A stretch of DNA of 64,000 bases. Origin: Chitinophaga sp. (lineage in GTDB: Bacteria; Bacteroidota; Bacteroidia; Chitinophagales; Chitinophagaceae). Position numbers and translations under genes: made by a program. Shown piece by piece: positions 7,019 through 15,960 of this stretch (the first letter of the stretch is position 1; each line of letters opens with the position of its first letter). The notes under the pieces are model-generated. The model worked only from the letters and a program-made list of their open reading frames with translations, made no database searches and was not told the DNA's origin. Where the stretch lies: NCBI RefSeq assembly GCF_017745275.1, contig NZ_JAGHZS010000002.1, positions 731,859 to 795,858 of the forward strand, given 5' to 3'.

Positions 7019-10000
7019 ATGATGAAAAGATCTATTTCCGCTTACGGGCGGAACCTGTTATTCCTTGTGCCAATAAAAGCAAAAGCGGTAACGTTATTGC
7101 TCTTGCTGGTAGCACTCAGCACCACTGCTACTGCCTTTGCACAGAAAATCACACTGTCTGTAAAGCAGGCATCACTGGACCAGGTGTTCACCGCCATCAA
7201 ACAACAAACCGGCTATTTTTTCCTGTACAATAATGACGTACTGAAAAATACCACACCTGTGAATATCCAGGTGAAAGATGCGGATATCACCACCGTAATG
7301 AATCAATGTATTGCCGGACAGCCGCTGGAATACAAAATTATTGACCGCACGATTACCCTGAAAGAAGCACCGCTGAAAAAGCCGGTTGCCCATCTGCTGG
7401 CAGATACTACCATCACCGGCCAGGTAACGGATGAAAAAGGCGCACCGCTGCCGGGTGTAACGGTAAGCGTGGAAGGCTCTTCAAAAGGCGCTGTAACAGA
7501 TGCTTCCGGTAAATATTCTATTCAGTTGCCCGCAGGTGCCAAAGCATTGCTGTTTTCTTTTATTGGTTACAGCAAACAACGCGTGGAAACCGCAGGCAAC
7601 AGCATCATCAACGTGAAATTGGCAGAAGGCGCCAAAGGGTTGTCGGAAGTGGTGGTAACGGCGCTAGGTATTAAACGGGAATCCAAATCCCTTGGCTATA
7701 CCGTAGCAGAACTGAAAGGGGCCGACCTCTCAGAAGGAAAAGAAGTAAACGTTGCCAATGCCTTATCCGGTAAGGTAGCCGGCGTACAGGTAAGTCAGCC
7801 GGCGTCCGGCGCAGGTGGCTCTTCCAAAGTACTGATACGTGGCAACAACTCCCTGCAGGGCAACAGCCAGCCACTGTACGTGGTAGACGGTGTGCCCCTC
7901 GACAATCAAAACATCGGCGCAGCCGGCAGTACCGGCGGTGTGGACTATGGCGATGGCATCTCTAATATCAACCAGGAAGATATTGAAAGTATCTCCATCC
8001 TGAAAGGCCCGAATGCCGCCGCTTTATACGGACAAAGAGGTAGTAACGGTGTAGTGCTCATCACCACTAAATCAGGATCTTCCCGTAAAGGTATCGGCCT
8101 GAAATTCAGCAGCGACTATTCCATTGGCAACGCCCTCGTAACACCCGATTTCCAGGATGAATACGGGCAAGGTCTCAATGGCGATTTTACCCACTTCCGC
8201 GCCAGCGATGGTAAAGTATATACCATGGCGCAGGCCAAAGCACAAGGTCTGCAGGGCATGCCTAAAATGAGCGCTGGCCGCGACAGGATCGCCCGCAGCA
8301 GCTGGGGCCCTAAAATGGAAGGACAACAATATGAAGACCAGTGGGGAAATATCTTATCACTCACGCCACAACCTAATACCTACAAACATTTCTTTAATAC
8401 AGAAAAACAATTCGTAAACAACGTGGCCGCAGATGGTGGCAACGATAAAATAAATTATCGCTTTTCCTATTCCAATACACATGTCAACGGGTACGTACCA
8501 ACGAATACATTAGATAGAAACACTTTCAATCTCCGTACACAGGCGTATATCACGCCCAAATTCCAGTTGGACGCCAAGATCAACTACATCTCCCAGAAAG
8601 GTAAAAACAGGCCTACACTTTCCGATGCCTCTGATAACCCGGCTTACCTGTTCATCAGCCAGCCACGCAGCATGCCGTTGAATATACTGGAAGATTATAC
8701 CTGGACGGCAGCAGATGTAGCCAAACAGTTCGGCTATAGCGGCGTTACACCCGGCCTTGAGAAAACCTACGCTACCAACAGTTCTACCGCCAACCCTTAC
8801 TGGACCATTCATAAAACACAGAACACGGATCAGCGTGATCGCTTGCTGGGCATGTTACGCTTATCATATGAGTTCAATAAATGGTTGAAATTAACTGCCC
8901 GCGGAGGTACTGATTTTTATACGGAAGAAAGATTGCGCTGGAGAGCAAAAGGAACTTATCAAAGTCAAAACAGGAATGGTGATATAGAAGACCGCGTGAT
9001 CCGCGTCAGGGAAGATAACTATGATGTGCTGTTGAACAGTAACCTGGAACTGAACAAGGACTTCACGTTGGGTCTGAATGCCGGCGCCAGTCATCAGAAA
9101 AAATTCATGCGAATGACCGGTAATACTGGTAAAGAGTTTATTGTACCGGATCTGCATGTGATCAATAATACCTTAACCAATTCTTATCTTTTTGACCTGC
9201 AGCAATCTGAAATAAATTCCGTGTACGGCTTCGGCCAGCTGGCTTTCCGTAACTACTGGTTTGTTGATTTCTCTGCCAGGAACGACTGGTCTTCTACCTT
9301 ATCTGCCGCCAACAATTCTTTCTTTTATCCTTCTGTAAGTACCAGTCTCATTATGACGGATATCTTGTCACTCAACAAAAATATCATCAACTTCTGGAAA
9401 CTGCGTGGCTCACTGGCACAGGCAGGTAGCTCCGGGAACCCGTATCAGCTTACCGGCGCTTACAGCCTGGATCAGTTCACCCATGGCGGACAACCACTGG
9501 CGGCATACACTTCTATTATTCCTGATCCGAACCTGAAGAATGAGCTGACTACTTCCGTGGAATTTGGTACCGACCTCCGCTTACTGAATAATCGTTTAGG
9601 CATTAGCTTTACTTACTATAATGCTGCTACGAAAAACCAGATCCTCGATGTACCATTGCCTCCTTCCAGCAAGTTTGAAGCACGCCGTATCAACGCCGGC
9701 GAAATCCGTAACAAAGGCATCGAATTATCCCTCAGCGGCACACCAGTGAAACTGGCCAATGGCTTCACCTGGGAAAGCTCTTTTAACTTTTCACGCAACA
9801 GGAATGAAGTGGTATCACTCACTACCGGCGTAGAAACCTTTTTGCTGGGAAGCGACAGAGGTATTAACGTGATTGCCGCACCGGGTAAGCCTTTTGGCAC
9901 CATGATCGGTACCGGCTTTGCCTGGCTGAAAGATGAGGCAGGCAATCGCCTCATAGATCCAACTACCGGCTTACCATTGCGTACACAGGGCCGTCAGCTT

Positions 10001-10585
10001 ACCGAACTAGGTAACGCCATGCCCGACTGGACCGGCGGCTTTTCCAATAATTTCCGCTATAAAGGTTTTGCGTTAGCCGCACTGGTAGATATCCGCCAGG
10101 GTGGTTTGGTATACTCGCAGAGTAACCGCGAAGAGCTGATCTATGGTACTACGAAGAGAACCCTCACAGGCCGCGATGGCAGCTATGTAGCCACCGGTAT
10201 GGTAGCGGAAAAAGATAATAACGGGAAATGGGTCAGCACCGGTAAACCCAACACCATGAAGGTGATGGCGCAGGACTATTGGAACGTAGTAGCCAGCGAT
10301 AAGGAAAACGTGGTATCTGAAGAAATGATGAACGATGCCAGCTATATCGCCATGCGTGAAATCAGCCTGAGCTATGCTTTGCCGGCCAAATGGCTATCCG
10401 GTAAAGTGATCCGCAGAATGAGCATAGGCATTTATGGCAGGAACCTTTTCTACTTCCAGCGGAAAACAGATGGCTTCTCTCCGGAAGCATCTTCCTTTAA
10501 CGTCAACAATTCCTCACTGGGACTGGAGTCTACCGCATTGCCTATGATGAGAAATTTTGGTGTGAACCTGAGCCTGGACCTGTAA
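7019..10585 (+). CDS. SusC/RagA-family TonB-linked outer-membrane transporter with STN domain, module 1
   Basis: 1188 residues. Signal peptide (about 1-42, ending TATAFAQ), STN domain about 45-105 (LSVKQASLDQVFTAIKQQTGYFFLYNNDVL), CarboxypepD-regulatory-like domain about 130-205 (TITGQVTDEKGAPLPGVTVSVEGSSKGAVTDASGKY), SusC signature LSEVVVTALGIKRE, plug about 225-350 (PLYVVDGVPLDN, ILKGPNAAALYGQRGSNGVVLITTK), then the barrel to a terminal aromatic-rich strand. With the SusD partner it should import an oligosaccharide or similar ligand using TonB energy, and the STN domain should signal to the upstream FecR. Two ATGs in tandem (7019, 7022); either may start. No degradative enzyme is nearby, so the ligand cannot be guessed. 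Confidence 0.95.
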   Translation: MMKRSISAYGRNLLFLVPIKAKAVTLLLLLVALSTTATAFAQKITLSVKQASLDQVFTAIKQQTGYFFLYNNDVLKNTTPVNIQVKDADITTVMNQCIAGQPLEYKIIDRTITLKEAPLKKPVAHLLADTTITGQVTDEKGAPLPGVTVSVEGSSKGAVTDASGKYSIQLPAGAKALLFSFIGYSKQRVETAGNSIINVKLAEGAKGLSEVVVTALGIKRESKSLGYTVAELKGADLSEGKEVNVANALSGKVAGVQVSQPASGAGGSSKVLIRGNNSLQGNSQPLYVVDGVPLDNQNIGAAGSTGGVDYGDGISNINQEDIESISILKGPNAAALYGQRGSNGVVLITTKSGSSRKGIGLKFSSDYSIGNALVTPDFQDEYGQGLNGDFTHFRASDGKVYTMAQAKAQGLQGMPKMSAGRDRIARSSWGPKMEGQQYEDQWGNILSLTPQPNTYKHFFNTEKQFVNNVAADGGNDKINYRFSYSNTHVNGYVPTNTLDRNTFNLRTQAYITPKFQLDAKINYISQKGKNRPTLSDASDNPAYLFISQPRSMPLNILEDYTWTAADVAKQFGYSGVTPGLEKTYATNSSTANPYWTIHKTQNTDQRDRLLGMLRLSYEFNKWLKLTARGGTDFYTEERLRWRAKGTYQSQNRNGDIEDRVIRVREDNYDVLLNSNLELNKDFTLGLNAGASHQKKFMRMTGNTGKEFIVPDLHVINNTLTNSYLFDLQQSEINSVYGFGQLAFRNYWFVDFSARNDWSSTLSAANNSFFYPSVSTSLIMTDILSLNKNIINFWKLRGSLAQAGSSGNPYQLTGAYSLDQFTHGGQPLAAYTSIIPDPNLKNELTTSVEFGTDLRLLNNRLGISFTYYNAATKNQILDVPLPPSSKFEARRINAGEIRNKGIELSLSGTPVKLANGFTWESSFNFSRNRNEVVSLTTGVETFLLGSDRGINVIAAPGKPFGTMIGTGFAWLKDEAGNRLIDPTTGLPLRTQGRQLTELGNAMPDWTGGFSNNFRYKGFALAALVDIRQGGLVYSQSNREELIYGTTKRTLTGRDGSYVATGMVAEKDNNGKWVSTGKPNTMKVMAQDYWNVVASDKENVVSEEMMNDASYIAMREISLSYALPAKWLSGKVIRRMSIGIYGRNLFYFQRKTDGFSPEASSFNVNNSSLGLESTALPMMRNFGVNLSLDL

Positions 10586-10615
10586 ACATTGCTGACTATC
10601 TAAAAACGAAAACAC

Positions 10616-12124
10616 ATGAAGCACAAATCACTGCTATATACAAGTATACTGGTAACGGGATTGCTGATGGGAGGCTGTACCAAAAACTTTAGTGATCTGA
10701 ATACGCCACCTACCACCGTAACCAATATTGATCCGGCATTATTGCTGTCTAAAGTACAGAAAGACGCCGCATTTTCTGAAGGCACAGAAACCGCAAATAT
10801 ACAGGTAGGATCCTGGGTGCAATATTGGGCAGGTGGCCTCGTAGCGCCAACATCCCGCTATATCCAGCAGCCAGACAACAACATGTGGGCTGCTCATTAT
10901 ACCTTGTTGCGCAACCTCGGACAAATCCGCAACCAGGCGTTGAAAGGTAAAGAGGGAACGCCGGCTGGCAGAACAAAACTGGCCATTGCCCGCATCCTCG
11001 AAATATTTGTATGGCAACGACTTACTGATCTGTTTGGCGCTGTGCCCTTTTCCAAAACAACAGAAGATGCTGCGGAAGTAAACAACAAGCCGGTATACGA
11101 TAGCCAGGAAGCCATTTACAAACAAATGATCACCGACCTGGATGCCGCTATCGCCAACATCAATGCTACAGACGAATCTTACGGCAACGCCGATTTTTAC
11201 TACAAAGGCAATACCGACAACTGGAAGAAATTCGGCAACTCACTGAAACTTCGTTTAGGCATGCGCATTAAATACGCCAATCCGCAGTTGGCAGAGAAGA
11301 CCGTGCGGGAAGCAATGAGTCAGCCGTTGTTTGCAGACAACAAGGATAACGCTGCCGTACCTACCTTTAATGACGCGCAAACCTCGAATGCCAATCCTAT
11401 CCTGCAGCAGTTCATCAGCGGTAGCCCGGATCTCCGCTACCTGGCATCCGCTTTTGTGGCTACCCTGAATGATAAGAAAGACCCTCGCCTGACCTTTATC
11501 GCCGCGCCTACCGTGAATTCGAAAGGCACCGGTACACCGGTGTATAAAGGTATTGGAGTAGCGCTTACGGATGCGTTGCTGTCTGGTATCATCAAGGATG
11601 ATTATTCTACTGCTGCTATGACTACGTATTTTAATCGCACTTTAGCCACGCCTATCCCGGCATATGTACTAACGTATGCGGATGTATGTTTTTTCAAAGC
11701 AGAAGCCGCATTAATGGGCTGGGGCGCCGCACCGGCGGAAGCAGAAAAGTTTTACCAGGACGGTATCCGCGCCGCCATGGCCATGCAGCCGTATAATATC
11801 ACTACTATTCCGCAGGCTTATATAGATGCAGAGTTTTCACTGGCTGGATTAACGACCGAAAAACAGTTGGAGAAAATCATGACGCAGAAATGGATACACC
11901 TGTTTGGCCGCGATTATGAAGCGTTTGCAGAGTGGCGCCGTACGGGTTATCCCGTGTTGACGCCGGGTCCTAATGCCGGTTCTACCAATGGTACCATTCC
12001 ACGCAGGGCAGTATATTCTTCGCAGGAAGCCCTGTTGAATACAGATAATTATAAAGCAGCAGTATCCGGACTGGCAAATGGCGATAGCTATTTGTCGAAA
12101 GTGTGGTGGGACCAAAAGAAGTGA
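10616..12124 (+). CDS. SusD/RagB-family surface lipoprotein, module 1
   Basis: 502 residues with a lipoprotein signal and lipobox cysteine at residue 21 (LLMGGC). The fold is the helical TPR-like SusD type; DLNTPPTTVTNIDPALLLSKVQ near the N-terminus and the DPRLTFIA / YADVCFFKAEAALMGWG motifs place it in the SusD-like_2 branch. It starts 30 bases after the SusC stop, so the two are co-transcribed. It should form the lid over the SusC barrel and bind the ligand at the cell surface. A symmetric hairpin follows within 30 bases. Confidence 0.93.
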   Translation: MKHKSLLYTSILVTGLLMGGCTKNFSDLNTPPTTVTNIDPALLLSKVQKDAAFSEGTETANIQVGSWVQYWAGGLVAPTSRYIQQPDNNMWAAHYTLLRNLGQIRNQALKGKEGTPAGRTKLAIARILEIFVWQRLTDLFGAVPFSKTTEDAAEVNNKPVYDSQEAIYKQMITDLDAAIANINATDESYGNADFYYKGNTDNWKKFGNSLKLRLGMRIKYANPQLAEKTVREAMSQPLFADNKDNAAVPTFNDAQTSNANPILQQFISGSPDLRYLASAFVATLNDKKDPRLTFIAAPTVNSKGTGTPVYKGIGVALTDALLSGIIKDDYSTAAMTTYFNRTLATPIPAYVLTYADVCFFKAEAALMGWGAAPAEAEKFYQDGIRAAMAMQPYNITTIPQAYIDAEFSLAGLTTEKQLEKIMTQKWIHLFGRDYEAFAEWRRTGYPVLTPGPNAGSTNGTIPRRAVYSSQEALLNTDNYKAAVSGLANGDSYLSKVWWDQKK

Positions 12125-12151
12125 TCGTTAGCATGGCAACCTTGTGAAATG

Positions 12152-12179
12152 AAATGGCTCCTGTACGGGAGCCATTTTA
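12152..12179 (+). terminator. Hairpin terminator after module 1 susD
   Basis: A perfect 10-base stem, AAATGGCTCC (12152-12161) with GGAGCCATTT (12168-12177), and a 6-base loop, 27 bases after the SusD stop. The T run is short (TTTTA), so it could be a partial terminator. Confidence 0.6.
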
Positions 12180-12256
12180 CTTTCATAAATAAGTGATTGC
12201 CCGGGGAACATTTTGCATAAATGAATGTTAACTTGTTATTCTTATCTCCCCGGCAT

Positions 12257-13798
12257 ATGACAACCGTATCTCTTCGCAGCCCTGCAGGAACCTGGATTAT
12301 GGTCACCACTATATTGGCCTCTGCCATGGCATTTATTGACGGTACCGCCCTGAATGTGGTATTACCCGCTTTACAACGGAGTTTAAATGCTTCGGGTGCA
12401 GATCTCTTCTGGGTATTAAATGCCTATCTGCTGATGCTCGCCTCGCTGATACTGATAGGGGGCACGTTGGGCGACAGGCTGGGGCGCAAGAAGATATTCA
12501 TGATAGGCATTTTTGTTTTTATCCTGGGGTCAGCAATCTGCGGATTGGCAGGCAGTGCCACTATGTTGATTATTTTCCGGATGATACAGGGTATTGGCGG
12601 GGCGTTGATGATACCGGGCAGCTTATCGCTGATATCTTCCGGAATCAATGAAAATGAGCGGGGTAAGGCTATTGGTACGTGGTCGGCGGCTACTACGCTG
12701 GTCACTATGGGCGGACCTGTATTGGGCGGCGCATTGGCCGACGCAGGCTTATGGCGTTATATCTTTTTTATTAATGTGCCACTCGGCGTAGTGGCGCTGG
12801 TGTTACTGGCGTGGAAAGTAGAAGAGAGCAGGGAAGGCGATATGCAAAAGGGACTTGATTTTCCGGGGGCGGTGCTCATTGCCCTGGGGTTGGCTTTGCT
12901 GACGTTTGGTTTTCTGCGGATGCCGTCAGCAGGTTGGGAAGATGTGAAAGTATACAGTACGGTTATTGCCGGGATCGTATTACTCGTGGCCTTTGTAATA
13001 GTAGAGTATAAAAGTAAGGATCCAATGTTGCCACTGAACCTGTTTACCAACTTAACTTTCACGGGGGCTAACCTGCTGACTTTTTTCCTGTATGCGGGAT
13101 TGGGGGCAGGTATGTTATTCCTGTCGCTGAATATGGTACAGGTACAGGGATACAGCCAGTTGGAGTCGGGGCTTACCTTTCTGCCGTTTACCATATTGAT
13201 GATTACTATAGCGCGGTTTGCGGGTAGTTTGGCAGATAAACATGGTCCGCGTTTATTCCTTATCATGGGTCCGGCGTTGGCGGGTGTGGGGTTGTTGTTA
13301 TTGTCGTTTGTAAAGCAAACGCGTGGAGCAGTGGATTACTGGACTACTTTTTTTCCGGGTATTCTCGTTTTTGGGCTGGGCATGTCGTTTACTGTGGCGC
13401 CGCTCACAGCTACAGTGATGGGAGCGGTGAGCAGTCATTTATCCGGTACTGCCTCCGGCGTGAACAATGCTATTACGCGTATTGCCGGGGTATTTGCCAA
13501 CGCTGTTTTTGGCGCATTGGCAGCATTGTTTTTTGCGACGGCTATACAAAAAGATATAACTGGTTTACCCTGGCGCCCGGAACAGAAAACAGCTGTAGTG
13601 GCACAGGCGGTGGACCTGGGAAACGCCATGCCGCCTGCAGCATTGGATACTACACAACATGGCGCTGCAATGAAAATATACCACGAAGGATTTATTACTG
13701 CCTATGGAAAAATTATGCGTTTATCCGCCGGCCTGGGCTTCCTGGGTGGATTGATGGCGTTGTTGTTTATAAAGCCTGTTAAAACCGGCAAAACTTAA
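12257..13798 (+). CDS. MFS transporter, DHA2 (EmrB/QacA-type) drug exporter family
   Basis: 513 residues from ATG 12257; an in-frame ATG at 12221 would add 12 residues of no family character, while MTTVSLRSPAGTWIMVTTILASAMAFIDGTALNVVLPALQ is the normal start of this family. The acidic FIDGTALNVVLP motif in helix 1, GDRLGRKK (motif A) and RMIQGIGGALMIPGSLSLI (motif C region) are clear; about 14 membrane helices. DHA2 members export drugs or metabolites by proton antiport; substrate unknown. It lies behind the SusD terminator and is probably an independent gene. No TetR/MarR regulator is adjacent. Confidence 0.9.
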   Translation: MTTVSLRSPAGTWIMVTTILASAMAFIDGTALNVVLPALQRSLNASGADLFWVLNAYLLMLASLILIGGTLGDRLGRKKIFMIGIFVFILGSAICGLAGSATMLIIFRMIQGIGGALMIPGSLSLISSGINENERGKAIGTWSAATTLVTMGGPVLGGALADAGLWRYIFFINVPLGVVALVLLAWKVEESREGDMQKGLDFPGAVLIALGLALLTFGFLRMPSAGWEDVKVYSTVIAGIVLLVAFVIVEYKSKDPMLPLNLFTNLTFTGANLLTFFLYAGLGAGMLFLSLNMVQVQGYSQLESGLTFLPFTILMITIARFAGSLADKHGPRLFLIMGPALAGVGLLLLSFVKQTRGAVDYWTTFFPGILVFGLGMSFTVAPLTATVMGAVSSHLSGTASGVNNAITRIAGVFANAVFGALAALFFATAIQKDITGLPWRPEQKTAVVAQAVDLGNAMPPAALDTTQHGAAMKIYHEGFITAYGKIMRLSAGLGFLGGLMALLFIKPVKTGKT

Positions 13799-13844
13799 AA
13801 TGAAAAAACGTTTTTAAAAAATTTTAATTACCAGAATTTATAAT

Positions 13845-13852
13845 TATCTTTA
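13845..13852 (+). promoter_or_regulatory. Candidate -7 promoter box upstream of HAD gene
   Basis: TATCTTTA, one mismatch from TAnnTTTG, about 130 bases before the ATG at 13983. If used it gives a long AT-rich leader. No matching -33 box was found. Confidence 0.25.
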
Positions 13853-13982
13853 GGTCGTAACCCGCTATTTATATTTCATACACCGCTGTATCTACGCAGC
13901 TTCCAGCCTTTATCCATTCCATAGTGTTTATGATGGTTGTTTTTTTATTGTTCAACATATAATTCATCAACATCGAATTGCT

Positions 13983-14801
13983 ATGAAAAAAAAGGGATTT
14001 CTTATCGACATGGATGGTGTAATCTACAAGGGAAGTGAACCAATTCCGGGCGCAGTAGAATTTATTAATGGTTTAAAGGAGAAAGGGATTCCCTTCCTTT
14101 TTCTGACCAATAATAGCCAGAGAACCAGCAGAGATGTTTGCTACAAGCTGAACAAAATGGGCTTTAAGGTAAATGATGAAGATATCTTTACCTGTGCGAT
14201 GGCTACCGCGAGGTACCTGGCTTCCAGGAAAGAAAACGGTACTGCGTATGTTATTGGTGAAGGAGGCTTGCTGACGGAATTACATAATGCTGGTTATTCT
14301 ATTGTAGATGATCAGCCGGATTATGTAATTATCGGGGAGGGCAGAACCATTATGCTGGAATCTGTAGACAAAGCCATTAATATGATTATGAAGGGAGCAA
14401 AATTAATTGCGACCAATCTTGATCCTAATTGCCCCATGGGTGATGGTAAATATCGCGCAGGATGCGGCGCATTGGTGGCGATGCTGGAATCGGCCAGTGG
14501 TATTCAGGCATTCAGCGTGGGTAAGCCTAGCCCCGTGATGATGCGTATGGCCCGAAAAACACTTGGACTCACCACCGATGAAACGGTGATGATTGGTGAT
14601 ACCATGGGAACAGATATTTTAGGTGCAGGTTCTATGGGATTCACTACCATACTCACTTTAACAGGGGTGACACATGAATCGGATCTCGCGCATTTTGGTT
14701 ATTCCCCTGATTTTATTGTAAAGTCTATTAAAGATTTGCTGAATGAACAATTGTTTATGAAGGTAATGGGGGAGCCGGCGTTGATGGAAGTAGATTATTA
14801 A
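13983..14801 (+). CDS. HAD-superfamily IIA hydrolase, NagD-like sugar/nucleotide phosphatase
   Basis: 272 residues, cytosolic. HAD motif I is LIDMDGVIYKG (nucleophile Asp8 and acid/base Asp10), motif II FLTNNSQRT, motif III Lys in SVGKPSPVMM, and motif IV MIGDTMGTDILGA. The C2A cap lies between motifs II and III (about 70-190). This is the HAD-IIA layout of NagD, p-nitrophenyl phosphatases and glycerol/UMP phosphatases; the exact substrate cannot be read from sequence. Monocistronic: long leader upstream and a terminator downstream. Confidence 0.9.
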   Translation: MKKKGFLIDMDGVIYKGSEPIPGAVEFINGLKEKGIPFLFLTNNSQRTSRDVCYKLNKMGFKVNDEDIFTCAMATARYLASRKENGTAYVIGEGGLLTELHNAGYSIVDDQPDYVIIGEGRTIMLESVDKAINMIMKGAKLIATNLDPNCPMGDGKYRAGCGALVAMLESASGIQAFSVGKPSPVMMRMARKTLGLTTDETVMIGDTMGTDILGAGSMGFTTILTLTGVTHESDLAHFGYSPDFIVKSIKDLLNEQLFMKVMGEPALMEVDY

Positions 14802-14817
14802 GATAAAGTGTAGTTCC

Positions 14818-14854
14818 AAACAGAGACTTCGCGTTTAGCGCGGGGTTTCTGTTT
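14818..14854 (+). terminator. Hairpin terminator after HAD gene
   Basis: AAACAGA and CGCG on the left pair with CGCG and TCTGTTT on the right around a short loop, 17 bases after the stop. The stem has internal mismatches and no long T run, so it is a moderate candidate. Confidence 0.55.
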
Positions 14855-15050
14855 GCCCTTGGGCCTATCGTATACCAGGGAATGTTAAATAGTCCCTCGT
14901 TAACATAAACAGTTACACTATCATTAACGGATGTTGTCTCGTAGGTTTTCTTAAGTACTTTATTCGTAATGTTTTCTCTACAGGCCCTCCAGGAGCTATA
15001 TACAGTACATAAAATGTATCGCCTTTGTGCGTTGGTAAAGAGCTATAGTA

Positions 15051-15521
15051 TTATTCTGATATTTCTACATCTTTCAATGCCCAGTCTTTAAATACTGCTA
15101 TAAACCAATATCCCACGGCAAGATGTGATTCAAACGTCAGTTCACAAACAACCAATTCGTCTTTAACTGCGGGTATATATATACCGGTTAAACGAAAATC
15201 TTTGGAGAAATCATCGAAAGTGAAATTTTCTTCTCCATCATCAACGGGGATACCACGTATGCGGGCTGCGATCTCCGGTAGTAGCGTAATGTAACGATCT
15301 TCCAATGCTTCAATAGCATCTTCCTGCAGGTGGTCTGGCCCACGCCGGTCAGTGATGATGCTAAGCGTTACCGTATTTTTTACCGGTTCAAAAAAGTACT
15401 CGCACCAACAACTACCTGTTGACATGGCCCATCTGGAATGCCGGAAAGTCATTTCCCCGAATTTGGGATGCTGGATAGTAATTGCGGGAGACGACCGGAA
15501 AAGAAAACTAAATAGTCCCAT
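15051..15521 (-). CDS. Hypothetical protein, 156 residues
   Basis: Cytosolic, acidic, no membrane segment. It begins MGLFSFLFRSSPAITIQHPKFGEMTFRHSRW and has a central TLSIITDRRGPDHLQEDAIEALEDRYITLLPEIAARI helix followed by strands ending in VCELTFESHLAVGYWFIAVFKDW. The layout resembles small Bacteroidota proteins of unknown function with a PKFGEM..GDW-like N-terminus, often found near toxin/immunity loci, but I cannot name a family. Codon use and length suggest a real gene. Convergent with the HAD gene and separated from it by about 250 bases that hold the terminator. Confidence 0.65.
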   Translation of the reverse strand: MGLFSFLFRSSPAITIQHPKFGEMTFRHSRWAMSTGSCWCEYFFEPVKNTVTLSIITDRRGPDHLQEDAIEALEDRYITLLPEIAARIRGIPVDDGEENFTFDDFSKDFRLTGIYIPAVKDELVVCELTFESHLAVGYWFIAVFKDWALKDVEISE

Positions 15522-15960
15522 AGGTATAATTTCCGGTAATAAATATATCTGTTTTGAGGGGATTATTCCGGGAAGATGATAACTGCAGTAAATCGTTCGG
15601 AAAAGCGGGATATGTACGAGATGCAGGAAGGATAAGCGTTTCGGTAGAGGAGGGGGTTATAGGAATCAGCCGGGAAACTTATCTTGGTGAGAAATATGCT
15701 GGGAAAACCTTTGCTGACAAAAGAAAAGTAAGGGCGTTTACATTTAATTTACAGTTCATAAATAAAATATGAATATCTTTCAGATATATTCCGGGAAGAT
15801 AAAATAGTAGTACCCAAAGCAAGCAGATATTCAGGAAGAAAAGAACGATATTGAAGTTGTATACCTGACCCAAACAGAGCGGAAGTTTTGCTACCGGAAG
15901 ATTGGATATAAACTCAAAATAACGTTAAGGCCCGCGCCTTAAGCAGAAAACCTACACGAC
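15522..15960. other. Intergenic region without a convincing gene
   Basis: About 440 bases between the divergently transcribed small protein and the histidine kinase. Both strands have only short open frames; the best, on the minus strand at 15679-15873 (64 residues, very hydrophobic), has no family resemblance or clear promoter. No strong hairpin was seen. It presumably holds two divergent promoters. Confidence 0.5.

Noticed and set aside
12221..12256. Earlier ATG for the DHA2 exporter
   Set aside because: The extra 12 residues have no family character and the second ATG gives the usual N-terminus.
15679..15873. Hydrophobic 64-codon minus-strand frame in the gap upstream of the histidine kinase
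   Set aside because: A/T-rich sequence easily gives hydrophobic frames; there is no promoter, no family resemblance and no conserved-looking motif.
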